In this document: one piece after another, positions 28,488-37,020 of the stretch
Layout of the letters: the number at the start of each line of letters is the position of its first letter
How positions within the stretch are numbered: position 1 is the first letter of the stretch
Assembly: GCA_035552155.1 (NCBI GenBank)
Contig: DASZLX010000035.1
Coordinates: forward strand, 62,001 to 126,000
Reading direction: 5' to 3'
Length of the DNA: 64,000 nucleotides
From: DASXHY01 sp035552155
GTDB taxonomy: Bacteria > Verrucomicrobiota > Verrucomicrobiia > Limisphaerales > DASXHY01
The notes under the pieces: model-generated
The model's database searches: none
Told to the model about the DNA's origin: nothing
Seen by the model: only the letters and a program-made list of their open reading frames with translations
Translations under genes and position numbers: made by a program

Positions 28488-29294
28488 ATGCAAACACAAC
28501 TGCGCCTCTTGATTTCGCTGCTGGTGTTTTTGGGCTCGCTCGCGCGCGGAGCGACCACCAACAGGTTTGAGCACATTTCACTTACCGTGGATGGCGTCGC
28601 GCGCACGGCGCTGGTTTACGCCCCCACCAATGCCACCCTCACCAGCACGCCGGTGGTGTTTGTCTTTCATGGTCACGGTGGCTCGGCGGAAAATGCGGCC
28701 AGCAAGTTCGCCCTGGACCGCGAATGGCCCCAGGCCATTTCCGTTTACATGCAAGGCCTGGACACTCCCGGCCAGCTCACCGATCCGCAAGGTCAACTCC
28801 CCGGCTGGCAGGCCGCCGTCGGCGACCAGGGCGATCGCGACCTCAAATTCTTCGACGCCATGCTCGCGCGCCTGCAGCACGACTACAAGGTGGACGCCCG
28901 GCGAATTTATTGCACCGGCCATTCCAACGGCGGCGGGTTTACCTATTTGCTTTGGCTCACGCGCGGAAACGTATTCGCCGCGGTCGCTCCTTCCGCGGCG
29001 GCGGCGGGGTATGTGACTCAGCTCACGCCCAAACCCGCGATGATCATCGGCGGGCTGGACGATCCGCTGGTGAAAACCGCCTGGCAAACATTCACAATGG
29101 AGATCGTGCGCCGGGTCAACGGCTGCACGCTCGGCGGCGAAGTTTGGGACCACCAATGCACCCTATATCCCCCCCCGCGCGGCACGCCGCTCGTCACCTT
29201 TCTCTATCCCGGCGGCCACGAATTCAATCCCGCCGCGCCGCCATTGATCGTGAAATTCTTCAAGCAACATCCCGCCGAAGAATTCGTTCATTAA
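28488..29294 (+). CDS. Secreted esterase of the polyhydroxybutyrate depolymerase/feruloyl esterase (LpqC) family
   Basis: The 268-residue alpha/beta hydrolase has a signal peptide (LRLLISLLVFLGSLARGA). VVFVFHGHGGSAENAA gives the oxyanion loop, and GHSNGGGFTYLL the nucleophile elbow, with Ser in GHSNG. PAMIIGGLDDPLVK holds the probable acid Asp, and FLYPGGHEFNP the His. The family cleaves short polyesters or feruloylated sugars; the substrate cannot be told. The start codon is ATG at 28488, and the gene appears to stand alone. Confidence 0.9.
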   Translation: MQTQLRLLISLLVFLGSLARGATTNRFEHISLTVDGVARTALVYAPTNATLTSTPVVFVFHGHGGSAENAASKFALDREWPQAISVYMQGLDTPGQLTDPQGQLPGWQAAVGDQGDRDLKFFDAMLARLQHDYKVDARRIYCTGHSNGGGFTYLLWLTRGNVFAAVAPSAAAAGYVTQLTPKPAMIIGGLDDPLVKTAWQTFTMEIVRRVNGCTLGGEVWDHQCTLYPPPRGTPLVTFLYPGGHEFNPAAPPLIVKFFKQHPAEEFVH

Positions 29295-29406
29295 ACAACG
29301 CTCTCAAAGAGAGTGGTGAAACCTTTCAATCCTTTGCGTTTAATATCCTCTGAACCGTTGCGCCTGAAGAGTTGAATCAAAATCGCGTTTCCCACATCAT
29401 TGCCCC

Positions 29407-29862
29407 GTGCCACCATCGTTCGCCAAAATTCTCGTGCATGCCGTGTTCTCCACGAAGGAACGCCGCCCATTCCTCCAGGACAAAATTATCCGCGAAGAAT
29501 TGCAACTTTACCTTGTCGGCATCCTGGCCAGCCTCGAATGCCAGCCGCTCATCGTCGGCGGCACCGCCGACCACGTTCACATTCTGTCGACCCTGTCCGG
29601 CACGTGTGAGGCGGCAGCGATGGTCAAGGAAGTGAAACGCGGCTCGGCCTCGTGGCTGAAAACTAAAAACGCGGCCTTGAAAGAGTTCGCGTGGCAGAAT
29701 GGCTACGGGATTTTCTCGATCGGCTTTTCGCAGATGAAATCGGCGCGCGATTATATTGCCCGCCAGGAAGCGCATCATCGCAAGATTTCCTTTCAGGATG
29801 AATTCCGCCAGTTGTTGCGCCGTTATGAAATCGAATTCGACGAAAAGTCCGTGTGGGATTGA
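29407..29862 (+). CDS. IS200/IS605-family transposase (Y1, TnpA)
   Basis: The 151-residue protein has the complete HUH transposase layout: LVHAVFSTKERRPFLQD near the start, GGTADHVHILSTLS with the HUH pair, ELKRGS-like KEVKRGSASWLKT, FAWQNGYGIFSIGFS, and the Tyr of ARDYIARQEAHHRK as nucleophile. It ends IEFDEKSVWD, a family-typical close. It starts with GTG. Such enzymes excise and join single strands at hairpins. No TnpB partner is present, and I could not identify the hairpin ends of an element around it. Confidence 0.92.
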   Translation: MPPSFAKILVHAVFSTKERRPFLQDKIIREELQLYLVGILASLECQPLIVGGTADHVHILSTLSGTCEAAAMVKEVKRGSASWLKTKNAALKEFAWQNGYGIFSIGFSQMKSARDYIARQEAHHRKISFQDEFRQLLRRYEIEFDEKSVWD

Positions 29863-29939
29863 TTCCACTCCTTTCCAGCAAACGATTTAATCCCTTCGGA
29901 ATAATTTCCGCCGGTTAAAAATGCAGCCCATCTTGCCAC

Positions 29940-29969
29940 TTGACATGCAACCATTTGGTTGCATATTGT
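29940..29969 (+). promoter_or_regulatory. Promoter with embedded palindromic operator of the ArsR/SRPBCC operon
   Basis: TTGACA (29940-29945) and TATTGT (29964-29969) are spaced by 18 bases. Between them lies ATGCAACCA-TT-TGGTTGCAT (29945-29964), a perfect 9+9 palindrome. A regulator bound here would block RNA polymerase, as expected for autoregulation by the ArsR-type gene that starts 9 bases downstream. Confidence 0.82.
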
Positions 29970-29977
29970 TAGGTGTG

Positions 29978-30292
29978 ATGAATGCAGTGTTCAAGGCATT
30001 GGCTGATGGCAGCCGTCGAAAGTTGCTCGACCGGTTGTTTAAGAGCAACGGGCAGACGTTGGGCGAGCTTTGCGAACATCTCGATATGACCCGGCAGGCG
30101 GTGACGAAGCATCTGGTGTTGCTGGAAAAAGCGAACCTGGTGTCGGTGGTCTGGCGCGGGCGCGAGAAACTGCACTATCTGAATCCGGTGCCGTTGCACG
30201 AGATCTACGAGCGTTGGATTGGCAAATTCGAAGGCCCACGCCTCCAGGCGTTGAGCGATTTGAAAAAGGTTCTCGAAAACAAAAAGGAATAA
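29978..30292 (+). CDS. ArsR-family transcriptional regulator
   Basis: The 104-residue winged-helix protein reads VFKALADGSRRKLLDRLF, then TLGELCEHLDMTRQAVTKHL as recognition helix, and LVSVVWRGREKLHYLNPVPL as wing. No metal-binding Cys pair is seen, so it belongs to the class that travels with SRPBCC/AHSA1 genes rather than to metal sensors. It lies 4 bases before the first SRPBCC gene, and its promoter carries a palindrome likely to be its own operator. The start at 29978 follows an AGGTG ribosome site; the longer frame crosses the promoter. Confidence 0.9.
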   Translation: MNAVFKALADGSRRKLLDRLFKSNGQTLGELCEHLDMTRQAVTKHLVLLEKANLVSVVWRGREKLHYLNPVPLHEIYERWIGKFEGPRLQALSDLKKVLENKKE

Positions 30293-30296
30293 CATC

Positions 30297-30734
30297 ATGC
30301 AAAAACCGAAGCTGGTTTACACGACCTACATTCGTTCCACGCCGAAAAAGACCTGGGACGCCATCACCAAACCCGAATTCACCCGCCAATACTGGGGCGG
30401 AATGGTGAATGTTTCCGATTGGAAAAAAGGGTCGACCTGGCAACACCTGGCCAAGGACGACGACGCCTGGATCACCGGCAAGGTGTTGGAGAGCGCCGCC
30501 ACCAGCCGCCTCGTGGTGACCTGGGCGGATCCGGACAAACTCAAAGACGAATCGCGCGTCACTTTCGAAATTGAAGCCGTCGAAGACATGGTGTGCCTCA
30601 CAGTCACGCACGGCAGCTTCAAGACGGGCTCAAAGATGGCCGGCAAAGTCGCCCGGGGTTGGCCGCTCGTGCTTTCCAGCTTGAAAACATTCCTCGAAAC
30701 CGGAACGGGCCTCAACGCCTTTTGCCGCTCATGA
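30297..30734 (+). CDS. SRPBCC (AHSA1-like) domain protein, first copy
   Basis: The 145-residue protein has the START/Bet v 1-like fold of the AHSA1 group: YTTYIRSTPKKTWDAITKPE, then FTRQYWGG, and the C-terminal helix GWPLVLSSLKTFLETG. Such proteins form a hydrophobic pocket; ligands are unknown. The four-base gap to the ArsR gene shows co-transcription. It resembles the neighbour at 30760 in its first 20 residues and C-terminal helix, so the two may be an old duplication. Confidence 0.88.
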   Translation: MQKPKLVYTTYIRSTPKKTWDAITKPEFTRQYWGGMVNVSDWKKGSTWQHLAKDDDAWITGKVLESAATSRLVVTWADPDKLKDESRVTFEIEAVEDMVCLTVTHGSFKTGSKMAGKVARGWPLVLSSLKTFLETGTGLNAFCRS

Positions 30735-30759
30735 CGAACCACTAGAAAGGATAATGATT

Positions 30760-31254
30760 ATGGAAAAAGTTGAATTCGTTTATGCGGCGTTCATTCGAAC
30801 GACGCCGGAAAAACTCTGGCAAGCGCTCACGAGCGGAGATTTCAGCGAGAAATATTGGTTCGGGTTCCGCTTCGAGGTGGAATTGAAGCTGGGCGGCAAG
30901 GTGCGGATTATTCCGCCGAAAGGCATGGAGGAACATGGGGATCACGCGGGCGAAGTCCTGGCCTGCGAGCCGTATCGCAAACTGACGTATACCTGGAACG
31001 TGAAGGATCAACCCGAACTCGCCAAAAAACGCGATGGTCTTTCGCGCGTGACCTACGAACTCACACCCATGGGACAGCACGTGAAGCTCCGGCTGATCCA
31101 CGAAAACCTGTTGCCCGAAGACGTGGAGAAAAATCCCAATACATTCAAGGGCATCAACAATGGCTGGCCGGCGGTCATCAGCAGCTTGAAGAGCCTGCTC
31201 GAGACAGGCGAGGCGATAGCGTTGGCACCGGATTGTTCGAGCAATCCCAAATGA
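30760..31254 (+). CDS. SRPBCC (AHSA1-like) domain protein, second copy
   Basis: The 164-residue protein follows the same pattern: FVYAAFIRTTPEKLWQALTS, FSEKYWFGFRFEVELKLGG, and GWPAVISSLKSLLETGEAIA. It is third in the ArsR operon. The start at 30760 is set by the AAAGGA site at 30747-30752; a start two codons upstream is possible but leaves too short a spacing. As with its neighbour, a lipid or aromatic ligand is likely but unknown. A strong hairpin follows the stop. Confidence 0.88.
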   Translation: MEKVEFVYAAFIRTTPEKLWQALTSGDFSEKYWFGFRFEVELKLGGKVRIIPPKGMEEHGDHAGEVLACEPYRKLTYTWNVKDQPELAKKRDGLSRVTYELTPMGQHVKLRLIHENLLPEDVEKNPNTFKGINNGWPAVISSLKSLLETGEAIALAPDCSSNPK

Positions 31255-31274
31255 GATTCAAAATCACCCGCGAA

Positions 31275-31311
31275 AAGTTGAGCGCGCAAGGTTCCCTCGC
31301 GCGCTCAACTT
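31275..31311. terminator. Bidirectional terminator between converging SRPBCC genes
   Basis: AAGTTGAGCGCGC (31275-31287) and its exact complement (31299-31311) make a 13-bp stem with an 11-base loop. A-rich bases precede it and the last T residues of the right arm follow, so it can stop transcripts from both sides, though the T-tracts are short. Confidence 0.72.
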
Positions 31312-31320
31312 CGGAAAACT

Positions 31321-31782
31321 TCACGGCTGGTCGGGAATTTCCACCTCGACTAATTTTCCTAATAACACCAGCGATTCCTGCCATCCCAAATAACACGCCT
31401 CCGCCGGAATGGCTGCCGGAATTCCCTCCTGCGTCACGTTCAACTCCGTCCCGCAAAAAACCTGCCGCAACGTAATCGTCGTCTGCATCTCGCCGGGAGG
31501 GCCGGACGGGTCGAATTGATTCGTGTAACGGATAAGCTCGTTCGGCTTGAGTTCGAGATACTTTCCGCCAAACGAATGGCCCTTGCCCGTGGTGAAATTG
31601 GTGAAGGTCATTTTATAGCCGCCGCCCACTTTCGCATCCATCTGATGCACTGTGCCGGTGAATCCATTCGGCGGAAGCCATTTGGCCATCGCGCCGGCGT
31701 CCAGGAACGCGCGATAAACCCGCTCCGGCGTCGCTCGAAGCACCCGGTGAAGTCGAACCGCATTGGTATTGTTGGTTGCCAT
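31321..31782 (-). CDS. SRPBCC (AHSA1-like) domain protein, third copy, converging
   Basis: The 153-residue protein has LHRVLRATPERVYRAFLDAG, WLPPNGFTGTVHQMDAKVGG, and the C-terminal GWQESLVLLGKLVEVEIPD helix of the group. It is closer to the ATPase-activator-type members used as polyketide cyclase-like proteins. It lies on the opposite strand, converges with the ArsR operon, and is not obviously under the same operator. Three SRPBCC genes within 1.5 kb is unusual. Confidence 0.88.
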   Translation of the reverse strand: MATNNTNAVRLHRVLRATPERVYRAFLDAGAMAKWLPPNGFTGTVHQMDAKVGGGYKMTFTNFTTGKGHSFGGKYLELKPNELIRYTNQFDPSGPPGEMQTTITLRQVFCGTELNVTQEGIPAAIPAEACYLGWQESLVLLGKLVEVEIPDQP

Positions 31783-32005
31783 AAATTTCTTTGTTTTGCC
31801 GTTTTCAATATTACGACGAATGACACCCGCGCCTCAGGACAATTTTTTCAAATTAAATAAATAAAGATCCAGCGGTAGTGTTTGTCCCCGTTGCCTGATA
31901 CGCCGAGGGATTGGATGTTCCCTCTGAGGCAAATTGATTTGTATGAGTATTGTCAGGGCCAAACCGATTTCTCGAAACCGTAGAATCCAGCTGTCCGGAG
32001 GGGCG

Positions 32006-32647
32006 ATGCGGTGCCGGCGCAAGTTCCTTCGATTCTTCCCTCACGGATTTTACGACCAAAAATATGACGCCTGGGAACGTGGCTACAAATGGGAAGCGCA
32101 TCAGGGATGGAACGAGGTTTTAAACCAAAAAGAATATCAATCCCTCCTGCGACGCAAACAATTTACGGAAATCGCGGGTCGCGCGGTCCGTTTGGAATCG
32201 CGCACCAATCTTTTGTTCTCGTTCGAGAAAATGGCGTTGCGGGACGCGGTGAAATCTCCGGTCGGAGCGCGATTGTTTGCCACGGAATTATACCAGTTCA
32301 TTTACGGCACCCGAGCGCCCGCGGCGCAATTTCGGCGGTGGATCGCCGCCGTGGAGCAACTGCCGCGCAAACAAACGCGCGTATTAACGTGGCCGCTTGT
32401 GACCGTGTTTGGCTTTATCGCGCAACCCGACAAACATATTTTTCTCAAACCGAACGTCACCCGCGCCGCGGCTGCGGAGTACGAATTCGATTTCAATTAT
32501 CAATCACGTCCGGATTGGGAAGTCTATCAAAGCCTGCTGGATTTCGCGCGGAAAGTCCGCCGGGACACGGCGGATTTGCGCCCCCGCGACCTGATAGATA
32601 TCCAATCATTCCTCTGGGTGCTCGGGTCGTCGGAGTACGAGGATTGA
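32006..32647 (+). CDS. Conserved protein of unknown function, FFPHGFYDQKY type
   Basis: The 213-residue protein begins MRCRRKFLRFFPHGFYDQKY and continues DAWERGYKWEAHQGWNEVL, with RPDWEVYQSLLDFARKVRRD and LRPRDLIDIQSFLWVLGSSE near the end. I recall this as a widespread family without assigned function; the last block is common to many predicted restriction-like proteins (DUF-type), but I would not call a nuclease. The start at 32006 follows a GGAGG site; the longer frame upstream is not conserved in style. Confidence 0.72.
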   Translation: MRCRRKFLRFFPHGFYDQKYDAWERGYKWEAHQGWNEVLNQKEYQSLLRRKQFTEIAGRAVRLESRTNLLFSFEKMALRDAVKSPVGARLFATELYQFIYGTRAPAAQFRRWIAAVEQLPRKQTRVLTWPLVTVFGFIAQPDKHIFLKPNVTRAAAAEYEFDFNYQSRPDWEVYQSLLDFARKVRRDTADLRPRDLIDIQSFLWVLGSSEYED

Positions 32648-32737
32648 TTCCCGGTCCGGCCGCAATCGAGAAGCCTGTAACACGACTGCTCCTTTAGTGT
32701 AGTTGCAGGGTGGAGGAGAACGTGTTCTATTCAGCAC

Positions 32738-33193
32738 ATGCCAAATCCGTATCCAACCATCATTCCCGGACTCCGTAGCCCCTTCGAGCAGGTCAAGGGC
32801 ATCGTTTATTTCGGGCGCATGCTGGACAAAATCCGCCTCTTCGCCTCCGGAAAATTACCCGAGGGCTGGCACGCGGCGCGGGGCAGCGAAATGAAAACCA
32901 GTTTTGATGCGCGTTGCTGCCGATTTCTCGGCATTGACTACTCCGCGCTCGAAAAGGAGACCCTCAAGGGCGGCAGCGACGAAGAGCTGCTCGCGTGGGC
33001 TTTTCGAAATGGCCGCCAGCCGAGCGAAGAGGAAATCGAAATCTGGAACGCATTCATGGCCAAGCGTGGCTGGCGCGACGCCGGCACGCAGCGTCTGAAT
33101 GAGCGCCTCGCGGAAATCGGCCTGCCGTCTGGCACGGTATCGACCATGTTTGAATTCATCGACCTCGACGAAGGCCGCCCACCCAGGCAATAA
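32738..33193 (+). CDS. DUF5069 domain protein
   Basis: The 151-residue protein starts NPYPTIIPGLRSPFEQVKGI and YFGRMLDKIRLFASGKLP, the signature of DUF5069. It then has FLGIDYSALEKETLKGGSDE and LAEIGLPSGTVSTMFEFIDL at the end. The function is unknown. No signal or membrane segment is present, so it should be cytoplasmic. Neighbours do not point to a pathway. Confidence 0.82.
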   Translation: MPNPYPTIIPGLRSPFEQVKGIVYFGRMLDKIRLFASGKLPEGWHAARGSEMKTSFDARCCRFLGIDYSALEKETLKGGSDEELLAWAFRNGRQPSEEEIEIWNAFMAKRGWRDAGTQRLNERLAEIGLPSGTVSTMFEFIDLDEGRPPRQ

Positions 33194-33299
33194 CGCGGAT
33201 TTGGAATCGCTTTTCGGCACGCGCGCCTCGCTTAGCCGGCTCGCCACAAGCCTGCTTTGAATTGACTTTTGGGGAGCATTTCATAGCATGATTTAACTC

Positions 33300-34406
33300 G
33301 TGGAGCTGTCGCAGACCCAAATTAAAACGTCCCGCCCCGCGCCATCCGACGCCGCCCCAAGCGCGCTGAAAAACGGAAAATATTGCCATCTGGCATTCTG
33401 TTTCCTGCCGCTCTTGGTATTCGTCCTTCTCGTGCTGGGTCTCCGCGCCGGCGGTTATTGGCTCTTGCTGCCCATTGTGTTCCTGATGGTCTTGATGCCG
33501 TTGTTGGATTTGGTCACCGGCTGGCACGACACCGCCCATTTTGACACCCACGATTTCAACCGGCTGCAAATCTCTTTGCTCAACTGGAACACGCGTTTCT
33601 TTGCGCTATTGCACATGGGATTTGTGATTTACCTCGCCATGTCCATCCGCCGTTTCAACCCTCTGGAAATTGGTTTGTTGGTGGCATGTCTGAGCCTGTT
33701 CGGCGGAATCGCCTTTTCGGCGGCGCACGAATTAGTGCATGGCAAGCAGCGGATCGACCAGGTTCTGCAGAAAATTCTAACTTCGTTTTTGTTCTACCCC
33801 CATTACAAGCTCATTCATATTCGCAGCCATCACGTCCACACCAGCACCGATTACGATGAAAACACGGCTTGGTTGAATGAGACGATTTATTCCTACATCG
33901 GGCGCACGATTCCCGGCAGCGCGGTCCGCTGCTGGCAGATGGAGAACAAATACGCCAAACAGCAAGGCGTCGGCATTTTTCAAAACAAGATGTATTTGTT
34001 TGCCACCGGGCAATTGGTGGTGTTGACGGTAATGTTCTTGTTGTCCGGCTGGCGCGGGCTTCTGTTCTACCTCGCTCAAATCATCGGGTCGCACATTGTG
34101 TTGGAATCGGTCAATTACATCCAGCACTACGGCCTGCTGCGCGAGCAATGCGACGGCGAATACGAAAAAACCGCCGCCGAACATTCCTGGGACACCTACC
34201 ATTATTTTTCCAGCTACATGACCTTCCGGGTCGGGCACCATTCCTATCATCATATCGCGGTCAAACCCTATTACCTGCTGGGCACGGAAACCGAGGCGCC
34301 CAAATTGCCGGTGGGTTATTTCTGGGCGATACCCATGGTGTTCCTGCCGCCCTGGTGGCGCGGCGTGATCAATCCGAGATTGAAGGCAGGCCCGGTTCCT
34401 GCCTGA
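33300..34406 (+). CDS. AlkB-like integral membrane hydroxylase/desaturase
   Basis: The 368-residue protein has paired transmembrane segments and the histidine clusters of the diiron AlkB/desaturase superfamily: HELVHG, HIRSHHVHTSTDYDE, VNYIQHYGLL and HHSYHH. In characterised alkane hydroxylases the third motif is NYxEHYG; here Gln replaces the Glu, and the second motif lacks the usual Gly. It may act on hydrocarbons, fatty acyl chains or lipids. The start is GTG at 33300. No rubredoxin or electron-donor gene is nearby. Confidence 0.82.
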   Translation: MELSQTQIKTSRPAPSDAAPSALKNGKYCHLAFCFLPLLVFVLLVLGLRAGGYWLLLPIVFLMVLMPLLDLVTGWHDTAHFDTHDFNRLQISLLNWNTRFFALLHMGFVIYLAMSIRRFNPLEIGLLVACLSLFGGIAFSAAHELVHGKQRIDQVLQKILTSFLFYPHYKLIHIRSHHVHTSTDYDENTAWLNETIYSYIGRTIPGSAVRCWQMENKYAKQQGVGIFQNKMYLFATGQLVVLTVMFLLSGWRGLLFYLAQIIGSHIVLESVNYIQHYGLLREQCDGEYEKTAAEHSWDTYHYFSSYMTFRVGHHSYHHIAVKPYYLLGTETEAPKLPVGYFWAIPMVFLPPWWRGVINPRLKAGPVPA

Positions 34407-34568
34407 AAAAAGCTGGCGAGCGCTGGGCCCTTGCCTCGCAATTACTTTTTCCAGACACCGCCGCACCAATTTCCCGCTTGTTGAATTTCTGCCTAACCCG
34501 CAAGCCGATTCCACGCAGTAAGGTTAATTGGCGTGCTATTGCCCCGCAGTCTGTTATTCTTATGAGCT

Positions 34569-35879
34569 ATGTCATTTCGAATTTTAGGGCTTGATGCCAA
34601 AATTTTGCAGGCGGTCCAGGAAGCCGGTTACACCGAACCGACGCCCATTCAAACCGCCGCCATTCCGCCCATTATTGCCGGGCACGACCTCATCGGCATC
34701 GCGCAGACGGGCACCGGCAAAACGGCCGCGTTCACGCTGCCGATTCTCACCAGGCTCGCGGCGCAACCCCCGGCCCAGCTTCGCGGCTCGCGTGTGCTCA
34801 TCATCGCGCCCACCCGCGAACTCGTCGTGCAAATCGAGGAGAACGTGAAAGCTTACGCCAAACATCTGCCCCTGACCGTCGCCACTGTGTTCGGCGGCGT
34901 GGGCGAGCATCCGCAAATTCGCGCACTGCGCGCGGGGACCAATGTCATCATCGCCTGCCCCGGCCGGTTGTTGGATTTGATGGGGCAACGGTGCGCGGAC
35001 TTCTCTCAATTGCAATTTCTCGTGCTCGACGAAGCGGACCGGATGCTCGACATGGGTTTCCTGCCTTCGATAAAACGCATCGTGCAGCAATTACCAAAGC
35101 AACGCCAAACGCTGATGTTCTCCGCGACACTCTCGCGGGAAATAGAATCGCTCACGCACGAATTCCAACGCGCGCCCAAAGTCGTCCAAATCGGCCGCCG
35201 CGCCAACCCGGCCGAGACGGTTACCCAGCTCGTCTATGAAGTGCCGAAGCATTTAAAAACCTCCTTGCTCCTGCATCTGCTGCGCGATCCGCGGATGAAC
35301 ATGACCCTCGTATTCTCGCGCATGAAACACAGCGCCGATCGCCTCGCGCGGCAATTGGAGCAAAAAGGTATCCGCACCGCCACGCTTCACTCGAATCGAT
35401 CACAAAACCAGCGGCTCAAGGCGCTCAAGGATTTCAAATCCGGCGCGGTGCGCGTGCTGGTGGCCACGGATATTGCGGCCCGGGGAATTGACGTGGACGG
35501 CATTTCTCACGTGGTAAACTACGATTTTCCCATGCACATGGAGGATTACGTGCATCGCATTGGCCGCACCGGCCGCGCTCATGCCGTGGGTGACGCCATC
35601 AGTTTCGTGACACCGGAAGACCATGCGGAGTTGCGCGCCGTAGAGCGCTTTATCGGCCGCGGCATCATCCGGAAAAAAGCGGAAGGATTTAATTATTCGA
35701 TGCCCGCACCCGCACAAAATCCGGCTGCCCATCAACAACGTCCCCAACAAAACAACCCTGGCGAAACAAATCGCCAGGGTCAATTCCCCCGCTCCGGGAA
35801 CTCCGGCCCACGCGGCAATGGCCGCCATGAAGGCGAAGCGCAACGGGAGGGGTCTCACCGTCGCCGTTGGCGCCGGTAA
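34569..35879 (+). CDS. rhlE: DEAD-box RNA helicase, RhlE type
   Basis: The 436-residue helicase has all motifs: Q-motif region YTEPTPIQTAAIPP, motif I AQTGTGKTAAF, Ia PTRELVVQI, II DEADRML, III SATLSRE, V ATDIAARGID and VI HRIGRTGRA. It unwinds RNA in ribosome assembly or mRNA decay. The C-terminal 60 residues are low-complexity, rich in Gln, Asn, Pro and Arg, as in RhlE-type proteins, and likely help bind RNA. It converges with the small tyrosine-rich gene just downstream. Confidence 0.94.
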   Translation: MSFRILGLDAKILQAVQEAGYTEPTPIQTAAIPPIIAGHDLIGIAQTGTGKTAAFTLPILTRLAAQPPAQLRGSRVLIIAPTRELVVQIEENVKAYAKHLPLTVATVFGGVGEHPQIRALRAGTNVIIACPGRLLDLMGQRCADFSQLQFLVLDEADRMLDMGFLPSIKRIVQQLPKQRQTLMFSATLSREIESLTHEFQRAPKVVQIGRRANPAETVTQLVYEVPKHLKTSLLLHLLRDPRMNMTLVFSRMKHSADRLARQLEQKGIRTATLHSNRSQNQRLKALKDFKSGAVRVLVATDIAARGIDVDGISHVVNYDFPMHMEDYVHRIGRTGRAHAVGDAISFVTPEDHAELRAVERFIGRGIIRKKAEGFNYSMPAPAQNPAAHQQRPQQNNPGETNRQGQFPRSGNSGPRGNGRHEGEAQREGSHRRRWRR

Positions 35880-35884
35880 ATGTT

Positions 35885-36286
35885 TTATTCGTTCAGGGAT
35901 TTTTCGTCGTACTCCCAGGCGCGGCGAATCGCTTCACGATCCGTATCCCAACTCGCGTCGGGATTGGCGGTCGTCCAATCTTCCTTCAGACGGTTCTCCA
36001 CGTCTGGATTCCATTTGGAATATTGGCTGCGATAATGGGAGCGCGCGCCATATCCAAAACGATAAGCCGGTTCCACGTCTTCGTAATTCGGTTCGCGCCG
36101 CGGCGGTATGGGCTGCTTGCCGGCGGCCTGTTTGACCGTGTCGTTCACGTTCTGATTGGTATCGGGCTCATTGCCGCCAAAGTCGTGCTTGGTTTGGTCC
36201 CAGTCGCGCTTAAAGGCCTCTTTGGTACGGTCCCACGCTGAGTCGTTTTCCTTGGTCCACCAGGTTGGATTCTTGTATTGCTTCAT
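35885..36286 (-). CDS. Small Trp/Tyr-rich protein of unknown function
   Basis: The 133-residue protein is strongly polar and has no membrane segment. It has repeated aromatic-acidic blocks: NPTWWTKENDSAWDRTKEAF, RDWDQTKHDFGG, EPAYRFGYGARSHYRSQYSK, and ENRLKEDWTTANPDASWDTD. I recall YRFGYGAR-type proteins in environmental and stress contexts but cannot give a family. The start MKQYKNPTWW is chosen over a longer frame that runs into repeat-like spacer. It converges with rhlE. Confidence 0.7.
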   Translation of the reverse strand: MKQYKNPTWWTKENDSAWDRTKEAFKRDWDQTKHDFGGNEPDTNQNVNDTVKQAAGKQPIPPRREPNYEDVEPAYRFGYGARSHYRSQYSKWNPDVENRLKEDWTTANPDASWDTDREAIRRAWEYDEKSLNE

Positions 36287-36436
36287 ATCGTTGTTGTGTT
36301 TGGTGTGTTCCTTTTGGGTACCATCGCGCCTGGTAAGCGAATTTCCTAGTGGGGGAACTCCCGCATCGCTCGGCAAGAAAGCGAGCATAAGAAAAGGCGG
36401 CCTGTCACGGCTGCCAGTGAAATCGATCCAACGGAA

Positions 36437-36655
36437 TTATTCTTCTTCTGGCAACGCCTCAATCTTCGGCTTCAGCAGCCGGCATTCCTTCAATAACCGA
36501 CAGAAATCTTTCTTGCTGGTGTGGCGGTGTTCGCCTTCGCCGGAGGCGAGGTTTTTAACGACCTTGTAGGCAACTCGAAGCCGTTCGAGATGGACGATGC
36601 GGATGAATTCGTTGCCGTGTTTCCAGACCTGCCCTTGTTGCAGTTTCAGCGCCAT
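36437..36655 (-). CDS. Small protein of unknown function
   Basis: The 72-residue protein MALKLQQGQVWKHGNEFIRI begins like a small beta-barrel (WKHGNEFIRIVHLERLRVAY), and the second half is helical and basic with KKDFCRLLKECRLLKPKIE. Similar small proteins with a QVW-K opening occur in Verrucomicrobia, function unknown. It has two Cys six residues apart, which could bind metal but need not. A terminator of the upstream gene separates the two. Confidence 0.65.
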   Translation of the reverse strand: MALKLQQGQVWKHGNEFIRIVHLERLRVAYKVVKNLASGEGEHRHTSKKDFCRLLKECRLLKPKIEALPEEE

Positions 36656-36665
36656 GTCGTTTGCG

Positions 36666-36702
36666 AAAAACCGTCTCTCCGGATTTGAACCCCGGAGAGA
36701 CG
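36666..36702 (-). terminator. Rho-independent terminator after the Lys/Ala-rich small protein
   Basis: CGTCTCTCCGG (36672-36682) pairs perfectly over 11 bases with 36692-36702; on the minus strand five T residues follow directly (36666-36670). It ends the small gene at 36709-36834 and lies just before the next gene's start. Confidence 0.9.
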
Positions 36703-36708
36703 ATGGAA

Positions 36709-36834
36709 TTATTTCTTCTTGCCGGCCGCCTGCTTGCTGGCGACGGCCGCTTTTTTACTGGCGGCAGCGCTGTTGGACTTGGATTGCTTTTGACCGGACT
36801 TCTTCTGGTTCGCTTTCGGGGATTTATCGCCCAT
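36709..36834 (-). CDS. Lys/Ala-rich small protein (MGDKSPKANQ type)
   Basis: This 41-codon gene reads MGDKSPKANQKKSGQKQSKS, then NSAAASKKAAVASKQAAGKK and K. It is disordered-looking, highly positively charged and without a signal. I recall nearly identical small proteins annotated as hypothetical in many bacteria; a nucleic-acid-associated role is only a guess from composition. Start ATG at 36834 and stop TAA at 36709 are clear, and a strong terminator follows, so it is its own transcription unit. Confidence 0.8.
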   Translation of the reverse strand: MGDKSPKANQKKSGQKQSKSNSAAASKKAAVASKQAAGKKK

Positions 36835-37020
36835 GATGTTTTACTTTCGTTTGACCGCGGTTGACCTGCCCGCGGAATGGAAGTTTCCCCGAAGGCACTG
36901 CCATCTTGCTCGCTTACACCTCAATTGTAAACAGCAGTCATCAGCACAGGCAGGGTTGACGCATCTGATTTCCAAAAACTCCAGGGCCGCGAAATCGCAG
37001 GTACAAAAATCGAACTGGGC

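Noticed and set aside
31853..32101. Minus-strand ORF before the FFPHGFYDQKY gene
   Set aside because: Overlaps the start of a better-supported plus-strand gene and has no motif or ribosome site.
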